Notes: generated by a model not told the origin, from the sequence alone. DNA of 64,000 nucleotides from Holdemania massiliensis (GCF_022440805.1 NZ_JAKNTK010000001.1:3782001-3846000), one strand, 5' to 3'; shown: positions 7,107-20,739, counted from the first letter of the stretch. Numbers and translations are program-made.

Positions 7107-7900
7107 GCCAGCCAGAGAACAAGCATAGCGCCCAATAACGCGGCCGCACCCGCCAGCAGCAGATAATCCCGGCCTTCCATTTTTAAGACCTTATAACGGG
7201 TCCGTGGGCGGCCTGGGCAGTAGCCTCGGGCTTCCATCGCATTCGCCAGCTCTTCCGCTCTTTGAAACGCGGATACAAATAACGGCACGATTAATGAAAG
7301 AACCGCCATAATCTTTTCTTTCAGCTTGCCTTCCTTCAAGTCAACGCCGCGGCTCGCCTGAGCCCGCATGATGCGCTGCGTTTCCTCAATCAAAGTCGGG
7401 ATGAAGCGCAGGGCGATGGAAATCATCATCGCAATTTCATGCGATGGCAAATGGAAGCGCTGAAACGGCTGAAGCAGATCTTCAATGCCCAGCGTCAGAT
7501 CCAGCGGTTTGGTCGTCGCGGTCAGTACCGTGGTAATGATGATCATCAGCATCAAACGAATCGCAATATACAGGGTCTGAAATACGGCGTCACTGTAAAT
7601 CGTAAAGCCCAGCACGGAGATTAACGGCGTGCCCGTGCGCAGAACAAGAACATTGACAATTAACAAAAACAGCAGCATGAACAACATCGGTTTCATCGAA
7701 CGCCAAATGAAATTCAGGCTCAGTTTGGCAATCAACACTACTGCAATCGTGCAGACAGCGATGATCGCATAACCTAAGAATCCGGCAGGGAAGAAGATCG
7801 CGATCAGCACAATCAGCATTGCCATAATTTTTGCCCGCGGATCCATTCGATGAATCGGGGAATTCAGCGGCAGGTATTTACCTAATGCGAAATTATTCAT
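7103..7900 (-). CDS. ecfT: ECF transporter transmembrane (T) component
   Basis: 265 residues with several membrane helices and the two coupling-helix motifs typical of EcfT, MRAQASRGVD and ANAMEARGYCPGRPRTRY, which dock on the two ATPases. Together with EcfA1 and EcfA2 it forms the shared energising module for vitamin-binding S components encoded elsewhere. It overlaps ecfA2 and truA by 4 bp each. Confidence 0.95.
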   Translation of the reverse strand: MNNFALGKYLPLNSPIHRMDPRAKIMAMLIVLIAIFFPAGFLGYAIIAVCTIAVVLIAKLSLNFIWRSMKPMLFMLLFLLIVNVLVLRTGTPLISVLGFTIYSDAVFQTLYIAIRLMLMIIITTVLTATTKPLDLTLGIEDLLQPFQRFHLPSHEIAMMISIALRFIPTLIEETQRIMRAQASRGVDLKEGKLKEKIMAVLSLIVPLFVSAFQRAEELANAMEARGYCPGRPRTRYKVLKMEGRDYLLLAGAAALLGAMLVLWLA

Positions 7901-8754
7901 TTCGTCTTCACCTCCCGCTGGATGGCCTTGGCCAACGTTTTAATGTCCATGATCTCCTCAGATAAATGGAAGCCGCGCTGGTTCAGCATCTCGCGCGTCC
8001 GGATGATCGCCGGCGGCAGAATGTTCAGCTGCTTCAGCAAATCGGTTTTGCGGAAGAACTCCTGAACCGTTGTTTTCTGCAGGATTTCACCGTTATCGAC
8101 AACAACGACGTTATCACAGTAATTGAGGACATGTTCCATATCGTGCGTTACGATCAGCACGGTCTTGTGCATCTGTTTGTTGAGATTCATGAACAGCTGC
8201 ATCATCGACTGGGCGCCCTGCGGATCTAATCCCGCTGTCGGTTCATCCAGCACCAGCACCTGCGGATCCATCGCCAGAATCCCAGCAATCGCAACGCGGC
8301 GTTTCTGCCCGCCTGACAGATCCAGCGGCGAACGCTCCAGCATCGCTTCCTCCAGGCCGACGACCTTGATCACTTCTCTGGCCCGGCGCACCGCTTCTTC
8401 CTCACTGACGCCAAAGTTTTTCGGACCGAAGGCAATATCTTTTAAAATCGTTTCCTCAAACAGCTGATATTCAGGGAACTGGAAAACAAGCCCCACATCC
8501 TTGCGCAGACTTTTTAAATGCTGCGGCTTCTCCTGGGCGCTGATCGTCCGGCCGAGAATCTCCAGCTTCCCAGAAGTCGGCAATAACAAGGCGTTTAAAT
8601 GCTGCACCAACGTGGTCTTGCCGCTGCCTGTCTTGCCGATGATCGCCGTGACTTTCCCTTCCTCAATTTCCAAATCGACGTCCTTGAGTGCCGCATAGGC
8701 AAACGGCGTACCGCTGGAATAGGTATAGCTTAGTTTTTCAAATCGAATTGACAC
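7897..8754 (-). CDS. ecfA2: ECF transporter ATP-binding protein EcfA2
   Basis: 285 residues with Walker A GKTGSGKTT, Q-loop VFQFPEYQLFEETI, signature LSGGQKRRVAIAG, Walker B VLVLDEPTAGLDP and switch His in VTHDMEHVL. It starts with GTG at 8754, inside the last 25 bp of ecfA1, with only a weak GGTGA upstream, which suggests coupling to ecfA1 translation. Second ATPase of the vitamin ECF module. Confidence 0.95.
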   Translation of the reverse strand: MSIRFEKLSYTYSSGTPFAYAALKDVDLEIEEGKVTAIIGKTGSGKTTLVQHLNALLLPTSGKLEILGRTISAQEKPQHLKSLRKDVGLVFQFPEYQLFEETILKDIAFGPKNFGVSEEEAVRRAREVIKVVGLEEAMLERSPLDLSGGQKRRVAIAGILAMDPQVLVLDEPTAGLDPQGAQSMMQLFMNLNKQMHKTVLIVTHDMEHVLNYCDNVVVVDNGEILQKTTVQEFFRKTDLLKQLNILPPAIIRTREMLNQRGFHLSEEIMDIKTLAKAIQREVKTK

Positions 8755-9557
8755 AGTTGATTCACCAGCCCTTCAATCGTAATTTCCGGCTTGATCGTCA
8801 AACCGTTTTTCTTTAACTGCTGCTGCAGCTTGATGCTGAACGGAATATCCAGATGCAGCTGGATCAGTTCTTTATCCCGCAGCAGGATTTCTTCCGGTGT
8901 GCCTTCCATCTTGATTTCCCCTTGATCCATCACCAGCACATGATCACTCTTGGCAACTTCTTCTATGTCATGGGTAATCGAAATGATGGTCAGCTGCGTT
9001 TGTGCGTGGAGCTGACGGATCACCCGGTTGATCTCATCCTTGCCCTGGGGATCCAGCATGCTCGTCGATTCATCAAAAATAATCATTTCCGGAGCCATTG
9101 CCAGAACGCCGGCAATCGCAACCCGCTGTTTCTGACCGCCGGACAAGCGTGTCGGTTCACTTTCCAGATACTCAGTCATATTGACTTTCTCCGCAAATTC
9201 CGTAATGATAGCGTCCATTTTGGATTGTTCTACACAATGGTTTTCCAAGCCAAACGCGATATCGTCACGCACCGTCGAGCCGATAAACTGATTATCCGGA
9301 TTCTGGAACACGATCCCGACACGGCTGCGGATTTCCATCAGATTTTCCTCATTCAAAGGCAGATCGTCAATCAGGATCTCCCCTTCATCTTTTTCCAAAA
9401 GACCGATCAGCAGCTTGGCTATTGTTGACTTGCCGCTGCCGTTATGACCGATGATCGTTGTATAGCTGCCTTTCTCAATGGCGAAGGACACATTGCGCAC
9501 GGCATGCGTCGATTCATCATAGGAAAAGCTTAGATTTTTGACTTCCAGCTGTTTCAT
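8730..9557 (-). CDS. ecfA1: ECF transporter ATP-binding protein EcfA1
   Basis: 275 residues with Walker A GHNGSGKS (about 37-44), Q-loop VFQNPDNQFIGSTV, signature LSGGQKQRVAIAG, Walker B MIIFDESTSMLDP and H-loop ITHDIEE. The QNPDNQ segment is characteristic of EcfA1. First gene of the four-gene operon. In Bacilli this gene usually follows rplQ directly; here an rRNA operon and other genes separate them. A TATAAT lies about 35 bp upstream of the start but its -35 is weak. Confidence 0.95.
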   Translation of the reverse strand: MKQLEVKNLSFSYDESTHAVRNVSFAIEKGSYTTIIGHNGSGKSTIAKLLIGLLEKDEGEILIDDLPLNEENLMEIRSRVGIVFQNPDNQFIGSTVRDDIAFGLENHCVEQSKMDAIITEFAEKVNMTEYLESEPTRLSGGQKQRVAIAGVLAMAPEMIIFDESTSMLDPQGKDEINRVIRQLHAQTQLTIISITHDIEEVAKSDHVLVMDQGEIKMEGTPEEILLRDKELIQLHLDIPFSIKLQQQLKKNGLTIKPEITIEGLVNQLCQFDLKN

Positions 9558-9734
9558 CTTCTCACCTCAAAGTGTTTTAATTATACAACAGATGCACACG
9601 TTTTAAAACAAGAAAGAACCCCTTACGGCAAAGGGATTTTTTAGACATTAACAGGATTTTGAACGAACTTTGGGATCGGCGTTCTGTGATAGCCCTTACT
9701 TAAAAGAATCGACTGTTTTTAGGCTGAGGAACGT

Positions 9735-9779
9735 CAAAAAAGAAAAGTCTGTCACGCCGCTCAGACGCATCCAGACTTT
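9735..9779 (-). terminator. Intrinsic terminator
   Basis: Stem AAAGTCTG (9744-9751) with CAGACTTT (9772-9779), followed on the minus strand by TCTTTTTTGACG. It ends the hypothetical gene at 9789 and separates it from the ecf operon. Confidence 0.75.
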
Positions 9780-9788
9780 CGTTTGCTT

Positions 9789-10352
9789 TTATTTGGCTTC
9801 CAGACGATAAGCGTGATATTGACCGTTCAGGCAGCAGACCTGATTGGAAACGTTCAGGATATCGCTCAGGATTTTCCCTTTTTCCACAATCAGATCTTTG
9901 CTGATCGTCAGCGATTGATCGCCGTCCGCTTCATTAATCTGATAGTCATGTTCCTTGATGATCCGCACAAAAGTAATCAGATCCTCCACGGCTGGGAATC
10001 TGATGTCGTGATAAATGGTAATCAGCGAGCCTTCCGGATAGTTCTGATCAAAATCCAGCTGTTCTTTCAGGGATGCTGAAATGAAGGCAGGCTTCAGATA
10101 CGGATACATCAAATTGATTTCCTGGACTTCACGGGAATACTGCGGTTCTTCTTCAGCGGGTTCTTCCTGTGCCATCTCGGATTCAGGCGTTTCTGCAGAA
10201 TCTTCATTCATCGGCTGAACTGGTGGTTCTTCCTCATCACTGCTCAGCGTAATAATCGTTTTTTCTTCTTCTTTTTTATTGGCGGCTTTGCTTAACAAAT
10301 AGGCGGCGCCGGCGGCCGTCGCCAGCAAACCGAATAATAATCCTTTTTTCAT
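9789..10352 (-). CDS. Membrane-anchored hypothetical protein with acidic linker
   Basis: 187 residues. An N-terminal membrane anchor (GLLFGLLATAAGAAYLLS) is followed by Lys residues, then an acidic Pro/Glu-rich linker (about 30-80) and a compact C-terminal domain (about 85-187) with LMYPYLKPAFISASL and VEDLITFVRIIKEHDYQI. I do not recognise the domain. The ATG at 10352 is chosen because MKKG starts a normal anchor; a GTG three codons earlier is also possible. It follows the methyltransferase gene in the same direction, so the two may be cotranscribed. Confidence 0.7.
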   Translation of the reverse strand: MKKGLLFGLLATAAGAAYLLSKAANKKEEEKTIITLSSDEEEPPVQPMNEDSAETPESEMAQEEPAEEEPQYSREVQEINLMYPYLKPAFISASLKEQLDFDQNYPEGSLITIYHDIRFPAVEDLITFVRIIKEHDYQINEADGDQSLTISKDLIVEKGKILSDILNVSNQVCCLNGQYHAYRLEAK

Positions 10353-10403
10353 CGTTGTCACCGATCCTTTTCTCTATTCTATCATATTTCATCAGGTTTT
10401 AAA

Positions 10404-10991
10404 CTATTTTCTTAACAAGCCGACAACCGCAACGCCATCGCCGACTTCCGGATAGAACTGCGTCAGACAATTCGGATCCGTCATCAAGGTTTCGCGGAAA
10501 CGCCGCAGCTTCTTGATCATCTGTTTTGTTCCTTTGTTTTCCGTCAGCGACGGATCTTCTACCATCCCATGGAAATTCAGATTATCAAACACAAAAACGC
10601 CGCCTTCCGCCAGATTCGCACGGAATTGCTGCATGTAATGCGGATACTGAGCCTTTGCCGCATCGACAAAGATCAGATCGTATTGCTGATCCGTTTGAAA
10701 CTCGGCAATATCCACGACGTGAAGCCGAATCTGAGATTCCAGGTGTTCCACTGCGATGTTCTTCATCGCCACCTGTGCCCGTTCAGGATCGTTTTCCAAC
10801 GTGTCGATCTGAATCAAAGGGGAAATCCTGGCCATGCGGATCGCGGAATACCCAATCGCAGTTCCCAACTCTAAAATGCGGGTATAGGCCTGGTTGCGAA
10901 TCAGTTCCAGAATGAATTCAATCCCTGTCTTCATCATAATCGGCACATGATTTTCATGAGCGTAGGCTTCCAGTTCATCAATTGAAGGCAT
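10404..10991 (-). CDS. O-methyltransferase, TrmR/YrrM-like
   Basis: 195 residues of the class I SAM-dependent caffeoyl-CoA O-methyltransferase-like fold. SAM-binding motif I is ILELGTAIGYSAI, motif II is IDTLENDPERA, and the metal-site motif is LIFVDAAKAQYPHY followed by FVFDNLNFHGMV. The short size fits bacterial TrmR, which methylates 5-hydroxyuridine in tRNA wobble position 34; the substrate is inferred from family only. AAAAGGAGG lies 7 nt before the ATG. Confidence 0.85.
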   Translation of the reverse strand: MPSIDELEAYAHENHVPIMMKTGIEFILELIRNQAYTRILELGTAIGYSAIRMARISPLIQIDTLENDPERAQVAMKNIAVEHLESQIRLHVVDIAEFQTDQQYDLIFVDAAKAQYPHYMQQFRANLAEGGVFVFDNLNFHGMVEDPSLTENKGTKQMIKKLRRFRETLMTDPNCLTQFYPEVGDGVAVVGLLRK

Positions 10992-11050
10992 TCGTTTTCC
11001 TCCTTTTCCAAACGTCAGTACATGCGTTATTCATGGTTAAAACTAATAAG

Positions 11051-11076
11051 AAAAAAGGCTCCCTAGGAAGGGAACC
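11051..11076 (-). terminator. rRNA operon terminator
   Basis: Stem GGTTCCC/GGGAGCC (complement of 11070-11076 and 11057-11063) with a 6-nt loop, then six T residues on the minus strand. It starts 6 nt after the 5S 3' end. Confidence 0.85.
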
Positions 11077-11082
11077 GAAGAA

Positions 11083-11195
11083 CCTGGCAACGAGCTGCCT
11101 TCACTATGGCAGGCATAGCTATTCTCGCCGCGGAAATGCTTAACTTCTGTGTTCGGGATGGGAACAGGTGTGACCATTTCGCTATCGTCACCAGA
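11083..11195 (-). rRNA. rrf: 5S ribosomal RNA
   Basis: About 113 nt. The 5' end TCTGGTGACGATAGCG and 3' end TTGCCAGG pair as helix I, and the conserved internal segment TTCCCATCCCGAACACAGAA followed by GTTAAGC is present. Ends are set from helix I and may be off by one or two bases. Confidence 0.95.
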
Positions 11196-11292
11196 TCGTT
11201 TCAGGATTATTCCCTGAAAACCAAATAACAGTTGCTTCTAGAAAGTCTTGCTCTTTCTTACTTCGTTATGAACGTTTGTTTTTTCCTCATGT

Positions 11293-14186
<2,894 letters not shown>

Positions 14187-14437
14187 ACGCGTTCCTGTCT
14201 TGACTGCGAGTCGTCCAGTTACGCTTTTCTTTCTTAAGAACTGTTCAACGTTCAACTTCAAATATCTTGTTCTGATTTTTGAAATCTTTTCAACTTTTCA
14301 GAAAGATCATGTCTTTCTATCTGTTTTCTGTTATTCGGTTTTCAAAGAACAATCACTGGACTGAGAAATCTTTCGATCTCTCAAAACTAAACAGGCTTAC
14401 TTTTCCACAAAATCCAACTTTTCTCGTCTTTCTCCTT

Positions 14438-15977
<1,540 letters not shown>

Positions 15978-16112
15978 TTCGAGTTTGTTTAGCTCGTTTA
16001 TCTTCTCTGTCCTAAGACAGATTCTTTATGAATTGACGTTGTATTTTGTGCTTTTCTTCCTGTTTAGTTTTCAAAGATCGACGCGCTTGACTCTCACCGA
16101 GTCAGCTTAGTT

Positions 16113-16141
16113 AGTATATCCCGAATCTTTACTTTTGGCAA
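16113..16141 (-). promoter_or_regulatory. rRNA operon promoter
   Basis: TTGCCA (complement of 16136-16141), 17 bp, TATACT (complement of 16113-16118), about 130 nt upstream of 16S. An A/T-rich tract upstream (runs of A on the minus strand, 16142-16190) resembles an UP element. No second promoter of equal quality was seen. Confidence 0.75.
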
Positions 16142-16363
16142 GTCTTTTTTTCACTTTTTTTTAGTTTTTTTCTTTGATTTTGTTTTATCCCTTAACAAAA
16201 GGCTTTTTTAAACTTAACATTTTTTGCAGTAAAAAGGTTGAGGCTGGGATTAACAAATTTTATGTACTGAAAGAACTCTGAATTTATGGTTAGTTGATAA
16301 AACAAACTGAAAAAGAAATGAGGATCTGCTATCGCTAAGCATTGATGTCCACCGCAATGACTG

Positions 16364-17161
16364 CTACAGTGATAAATTGCGGCGGCGGAAAATTTGAGCT
16401 GCGGCGATATAGAGGATTACACCAAGAATAGCCAGGCATCCAGCCATCATCAGAGCCTCGCTGCTTTCCATCGCAAGTTCTTTCGCTTGAAATAAAGTGA
16501 GGGGTGTCAGCAATTCTAATCCTTCAAGCTGTTTCGATACCTGTGAAAGCATCTGAATCAGTAAAAAGGCTACTAAACAACCTCCGGCACAGCCATATGC
16601 TTTTTTCTGCTCGGAGAACACGCTGGAAAAGAAGAAACACATGCCGCCTAAGAAAAGATGCAGACACAACAGTCCCACATTAACCAGAAGATAGTGAGAA
16701 ACATCCAATTCCCCAGGAAATAACATTTCACTGGCGATGAGCCCCAATCCGCTGGAGTAAATCACCAGAAAGAGCGTGCACAGAACCAGAAACAGGATCT
16801 GCGTCCGGATAATTGTACCGCGGGTATTGGGTGTTGCCAACAGATAGGCCATAGATCCTTGATCCACATACCGAACAACTAGACGGCCGGCAATCAACAA
16901 AAGGCATAACATGGGGATGACAACTAAAATAAACCCATACAGATAGTTGATGATAAATTCAAGCATCGTTGCCCCGGCATTGGTCATGCCAAAGGCAGCG
17001 AACAGTTCCGGCATGCTTTCTGCCATCATATTCAGACTTGCCCCTAATTTGGGATCGTACATCGCAATGATCACTGTGCTGTAAAGCGTGATCACGGCTG
17101 TAAACAGTAAAATCATTTTATAATTGGCGCGCAGTTCGCGGCGCAGCAGCGGCAGACTCAT
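16364..17161 (-). CDS. ABC-2 type transporter permease
   Basis: 265 residues with about six membrane helices, starting MSLPLLRRELRANYKMILLF as ABC-2 permeases do. A single such permease with its ATPase forms an export complex, possibly for drugs or peptides. It overlaps the ATPase gene by 4 bp and is the last gene of the TetR operon. No convincing terminator is visible downstream before the rRNA promoter. Confidence 0.88.
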   Translation of the reverse strand: MSLPLLRRELRANYKMILLFTAVITLYSTVIIAMYDPKLGASLNMMAESMPELFAAFGMTNAGATMLEFIINYLYGFILVVIPMLCLLLIAGRLVVRYVDQGSMAYLLATPNTRGTIIRTQILFLVLCTLFLVIYSSGLGLIASEMLFPGELDVSHYLLVNVGLLCLHLFLGGMCFFFSSVFSEQKKAYGCAGGCLVAFLLIQMLSQVSKQLEGLELLTPLTLFQAKELAMESSEALMMAGCLAILGVILYIAAAQIFRRRNLSL

Positions 17162-18048
17162 GCATGATTCTCCTTCCCGTAATAGTGTAGAAACAGATCT
17201 TCTAAAGTTTGACGATGTGTTTCCAGATCTTCAACTTCATAATGGGCTGCCAGTTTGAGAATGGCGTCCAGGCTGCCGGCAGTCTTCAATGTAACGTGTT
17301 TCCCATCGGTCTGGGCATTGGGCACACGTGCGGCAAACTCTGCGGCCTCGGAAGCCCGACGAAATTTCAGAATTAGGATACGCTGATGATTTTTGTTGAG
17401 TTCGTCCATTTTTTCCACCGCGATCTGTCGGCCTTCCTTGATGATGACGACCCGGTCGCAGGTTTGTTCAACTTCTTCAAACAGATGCGAAGACATCAAA
17501 ATCGTAGTTCCTTTGCGTTTTTCTTCCTGAATCAGATCTACAAACTTTTTCTGCATCAAAGGATCAAGGCCGCTGGTTGGCTCATCCAGGATCAGGATCT
17601 CAGGTTGATTCATCAACGCACAGACCAGACCGATTTTCTGCTTCATGCCTTTGGACATTTTCTTGATCCGTCCCTTGGGTTCCAGTTCAAAATAGTTCAA
17701 CAGCTCCTGGGCTCGCTGTAAACTCGGCATTTTCTTCATCGCAGCGATAAACCGAATGAACTCCATGCCATCCATGTCGTCCATGAAAGCAATTTCTCCT
17801 GGCAGATAGCCGACATCCTGCTGAATTTCAGCAGCACAGCGGAAACAGTCGCGGCCTTTAATGCTGACGCGTCCATGATCAGGCTGAATGAATCCCATCA
17901 AAGTGCGGATCGTCGTTGTCTTTCCCGCCCCATTGGGTCCGAGAAAACCCATCACTTCTCCGCTTTCCACGCCGAAGCTCAGATCGAATACACCTCGCTG
18001 ATGGCCGTAATCCTTGGTCATGTTTTTAACTCTGAGAATGGGTTTCAT
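17158..18048 (-). CDS. ABC transporter ATP-binding protein (exporter type)
   Basis: 296 residues: Walker A GPNGAGKTTT, Q-loop region DVGYLPGEIAFMDDM, signature MSKGMKQKIGL, Walker B ILILDEPTSGLDP, H-loop MSSHLFEEVE, then a C-terminal 80-residue domain common in ABC-2 drug-export ATPases. It lies between the TetR regulator (23-bp overlap) and the permease (4-bp overlap). AGGAGG sits inside the end of the tetR gene. Confidence 0.93.
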   Translation of the reverse strand: MKPILRVKNMTKDYGHQRGVFDLSFGVESGEVMGFLGPNGAGKTTTIRTLMGFIQPDHGRVSIKGRDCFRCAAEIQQDVGYLPGEIAFMDDMDGMEFIRFIAAMKKMPSLQRAQELLNYFELEPKGRIKKMSKGMKQKIGLVCALMNQPEILILDEPTSGLDPLMQKKFVDLIQEEKRKGTTILMSSHLFEEVEQTCDRVVIIKEGRQIAVEKMDELNKNHQRILILKFRRASEAAEFAARVPNAQTDGKHVTLKTAGSLDAILKLAAHYEVEDLETHRQTLEDLFLHYYGKENHA

Positions 18049-18664
18049 CGTTTACCTCCTTATAGGCAATCTTGCGGAACATTTCCTGCCAGTCGTGAAA
18101 ATCCTGCATCAGTTCATCGATATTTAACGTTTCAGACTGCCGCAGCTTATCCTGTATATAGCCTTCTGCCATCCATGTCAGCATATTTAACAATTTCTGC
18201 GGATCCACTTCTTCCTTAAAGCGCGAAAAGTCAATATTCTTGAAGTACACAGTATAAATCTCTCCAATGGTAGAGCCAATTCGTTCCTTCATCGCTTCGC
18301 TGACTTCCTCACGGCGGGAATAATAGGCTTTCATCACAAAATTCATGAAATGCGGATACTGCAGAATCAGACTGTATTTGATGCGGGCGGCATATTCCAT
18401 AAGATCAAAGAAATCTGTGATTTGAATGAAGTTCTCAGTACAAATTTGTTGATGAAAAAAATTGCAGCAATAGTCAAACAGGAACAGATAAAATTCTTTC
18501 TTGTTCTTAAAATAATAGAACAACAGTCCTTTAGAAATCCCGGCTTTCGCCGCTATATCATCCGTTGACGCCTGCGGATAATCATACGCCCCAAAGACTT
18601 CCAGACCCGCATTGATGATTCGCTGCTGTTTTTCAGCGGGCAGTTCATAGAACTTCTCGTTCAT
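18026..18664 (-). CDS. TetR-family regulator of the ABC exporter operon
   Basis: 212 residues. The N-terminal helix-turn-helix is typical (QQRIINAGLEVFGAYDYPQA, STDDIAAKAGISKGLLFYYF, KNKKEFYLFLF); the C-terminal ligand domain is not assignable. First gene of a three-gene operon with the ATPase and permease. A perfect 17-bp palindrome between its -10 and start codon is the likely operator, implying autorepression relieved by an exported compound. Confidence 0.92.
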   Translation of the reverse strand: MNEKFYELPAEKQQRIINAGLEVFGAYDYPQASTDDIAAKAGISKGLLFYYFKNKKEFYLFLFDYCCNFFHQQICTENFIQITDFFDLMEYAARIKYSLILQYPHFMNFVMKAYYSRREEVSEAMKERIGSTIGEIYTVYFKNIDFSRFKEEVDPQKLLNMLTWMAEGYIQDKLRQSETLNIDELMQDFHDWQEMFRKIAYKEVNDETHSQS

Positions 18665-18677
18665 CGATAATCCTCCT

Positions 18678-18732
18678 GACTGACCTGGTCAGTCTTTAGT
18701 TTTCATTATAGTGGATTGACTCAGGTTTACAA
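18678..18732 (-). promoter_or_regulatory. Promoter and TetR operator
   Basis: TTGTAA (complement of 18727-18732), 16 bp, TATAAT (complement of 18705-18710). The operator candidate GACTGACCTGGTCAGTC at 18678-18694 is a perfect palindrome with 8-bp arms and lies just downstream of the start point, next to the ribosome binding site. Confidence 0.78.
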
Positions 18733-18917
18733 CCCCACGCAATCCATAAAATTGCAATCAAACGGATGAACTTGATTTTTCCCTTCTCTCGCCCTGTTTT
18801 TGGGCTTATTCGGCGTGTTTTCAGCAGAAAGGGGACAGAAATCCTTTTCCATTTTAAATGTCGCACCCGAGGCACTTCTGACACTTTGTTTCTCAAAATG
18901 GGATGCTGAAACAGCAC

Positions 18918-18946
18918 AAAAAAAGCACAGCCGCAGCCATGCTTTT
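18918..18946 (-). terminator. Intrinsic terminator of the S10-spc-alpha transcript
   Basis: On the minus strand AAAAGCA...TGCTTTT encloses a GC-rich core (GGCTGCGGCTG) and runs into TTTTTTTG. It lies about 10 bp after rplQ. Confidence 0.75.
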
Positions 18947-18955
18947 CCATAACAA

Positions 18956-19318
18956 TTAAACCAGCTCGATGATCGCCATCGGAGCGCTGTCACCGCGACG
19001 GAAGCCGGTCTTTAAGACACGGGTGTATCCGCCGTTGCGGTCGGCATATTTCGGACCGATTTCATCAAACAGCTTCTTCAGGACTGTTTCGCCTGTCTTT
19101 TCATCAGCAACAACATTGCGGATGTAAGCAGCAGCCTGACGACGGGCATGCAGATCTCCGCGCTTAGCCAACGTAATCAGTTCGTCGACAACAGAGCGAA
19201 GTTCTTTCGCCTTCATTTCGGTTGTTTCAATTTTGCCGTTCAGGATCAGACTGGTAGCCATATTGCGAAGCATCGCTTTCCGGTGGTCAGCAGTGCGTCC
19301 TAATTTACGATTCCACAT
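18956..19318 (-). CDS. rplQ: 50S ribosomal protein L17
   Basis: 120 residues with the L17 start MWNRKLGRTADHRKAMLRNM, the core TTEMKAKELRSVVDELITLA and the end GYTRVLKTGFRRGDSAPMAI. Last gene of the S10-spc-alpha cluster. AAAGGAGG lies 8 nt upstream. Confidence 0.97.
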   Translation of the reverse strand: MWNRKLGRTADHRKAMLRNMATSLILNGKIETTEMKAKELRSVVDELITLAKRGDLHARRQAAAYIRNVVADEKTGETVLKKLFDEIGPKYADRNGGYTRVLKTGFRRGDSAPMAIIELV

Positions 19319-19342
19319 AGGGGGTTCCTCCTTTACTTGCGA

Positions 19343-20302
19343 TTAGTCGTATGATTTGAAGCTCAGACCCAATTCGTAAATCTTGTCTTTGACTTCTTTT
19401 AATGATTTTTTACCCAGATTCCGGACTCGCATCATTTCTTCTTCAGAACGCTGCGTCAGCTCTTCGACGGTCTGGATGCCAGCCCGTTTCAAACAGTTGT
19501 AAGAACGGACGGACAGATCCAGATCTTCGATCGCCATGGACTGCATGTTCTTCGGGGATTCCCCGTTGACATCCTTCATCACGGATTCCATATCCGCAAC
19601 GGACTCGTTGACATGGGTCAGAAGATCGAGATGATCGATCAGAATCTTAGAGCCCAGCGCCAGCGACATCTGCGGCGTAATCGAACCGTTGGTCCAGATT
19701 TCAAAAATCAAGCGGTCGTACTTCGCATCCTGACCGACACGCGTCGGTTCAACATTATACGAAATCCGATCGATCGGGGTATAAATTGAATCGGTATACA
19801 CCGTTCCGATACCCTGAGAAGATCCCTGGTATAAGGCTTTGTTTCCATCAGCGCTGATGTAGCCGCGGCCATTGCGGGCCTTCAGCTCCATTTCCAGCGT
19901 AGCGCCTTCTTCCAGATGCGCGATTTCCAGATCTTTGTTCAATACTTCCACACCCGTCGGGCAGATAATATCGCCCGCGGTCACGGTCATTGGGCCTTTT
20001 GCGGCAATTCGTAAGGTATAGGATTCATCGTCATCAATCTTCATGATCAGATTCTTGATGTTCAGAATCATCATCGTGACGTCTTCTTCAACGCCAGGAA
20101 TGGATGTAAACTCATGGTAAACACCCTCGACCTTAATCGAGTACACCGCAGCTCCCGGTAACGAGGAGAGTAAAACACGTCTGAGAGCATTACCAAGGGT
20201 AGTGCCGAAGCCTCTTTCAAGAGGTTCTACAACGAATTTTCCATAATGGTCAGATTCAACATATTCTTTGACTTCAAACTTTGCGCGTTCAAATTTTTGC
20301 AT
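19343..20302 (-). CDS. rpoA: DNA-directed RNA polymerase alpha subunit
   Basis: 319 residues. The N-terminal dimerisation domain has PLERGFGTTLGNALRRVLLS, and the C-terminal domain has IEDLDLSVRSYNCLKRAGI and RNLGKKSLKEVKDKI, so both UP-element and activator contacts are possible. The ATG at 20302 lies 9 nt after AGGAGG; two earlier in-frame starts overlap or crowd that site. Confidence 0.97.
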   Translation of the reverse strand: MQKFERAKFEVKEYVESDHYGKFVVEPLERGFGTTLGNALRRVLLSSLPGAAVYSIKVEGVYHEFTSIPGVEEDVTMMILNIKNLIMKIDDDESYTLRIAAKGPMTVTAGDIICPTGVEVLNKDLEIAHLEEGATLEMELKARNGRGYISADGNKALYQGSSQGIGTVYTDSIYTPIDRISYNVEPTRVGQDAKYDRLIFEIWTNGSITPQMSLALGSKILIDHLDLLTHVNESVADMESVMKDVNGESPKNMQSMAIEDLDLSVRSYNCLKRAGIQTVEELTQRSEEEMMRVRNLGKKSLKEVKDKIYELGLSFKSYD

Positions 20303-20328
20303 AACCATTTCCCTCCTCAATTAGGTTA

Positions 20329-20721
20329 TTAACCACGTGGCCGCTTCGGTGGACGGCATCCATTGTGCGGAATCGGAGTCACGTCGTTGATGACCGTGAT
20401 TTCTAAGCCTGCTGTCTGTAAAGAACGAACAGCCGCTTCACGTCCAGGTCCTGGACCCTTAACGTTGACTTCGACAACCTTCATGCCGTGATCGACAGCA
20501 GCCTTGCCGGCAGCTTCGCCTGCCATCTGAGCGGCAAACGGTGTAGATTTACGAGAACCCTTGAAGCCTAATGCACCCGCGCTGGACCAAGCGATGGCAT
20601 TTCCGCTTTCATCGGTAATCGTAACGATTGTATTGTTAAATGTTGAATGAATATGTGCAACGCCCCGAGCGACATTCTTGCGGACACGACGCTTGCGGCT
20701 TGTCTGTTTCACTTTTGCCAT
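20329..20721 (-). CDS. rpsK: 30S ribosomal protein S11
   Basis: 130 residues ending in the invariant PIPHNGCRPPKRPRG. Other landmarks are HIHSTFNNTIVTITDESGNA and GPGPGREAAVRSLQTAGLEI. S11 forms part of the platform and the mRNA exit site. It lies between rpsM and rpoA. Confidence 0.98.
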   Translation of the reverse strand: MAKVKQTSRKRRVRKNVARGVAHIHSTFNNTIVTITDESGNAIAWSSAGALGFKGSRKSTPFAAQMAGEAAGKAAVDHGMKVVEVNVKGPGPGREAAVRSLQTAGLEITVINDVTPIPHNGCRPPKRPRG

Positions 20722-20739
20722 TGACTACTATCCTCCCGC

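Noticed and set aside
9608..9640. Hairpin CCCTT-ACGGC-AAGGG with T-run on the plus strand
   Set aside because: No gene is transcribed towards it on that strand and the stem is only five base pairs.
14187..14437. Possible tRNA-Ile or tRNA-Ala in the 16S-23S spacer
   Set aside because: No cloverleaf, T-loop GTTCGA or anticodon arm was found on either strand.
18696..18993. Two overlapping minus-strand frames of 84 and 88 codons
   Set aside because: They overlap the rplQ terminator and the tetR promoter, lack ribosome binding sites and have no recognisable domain.
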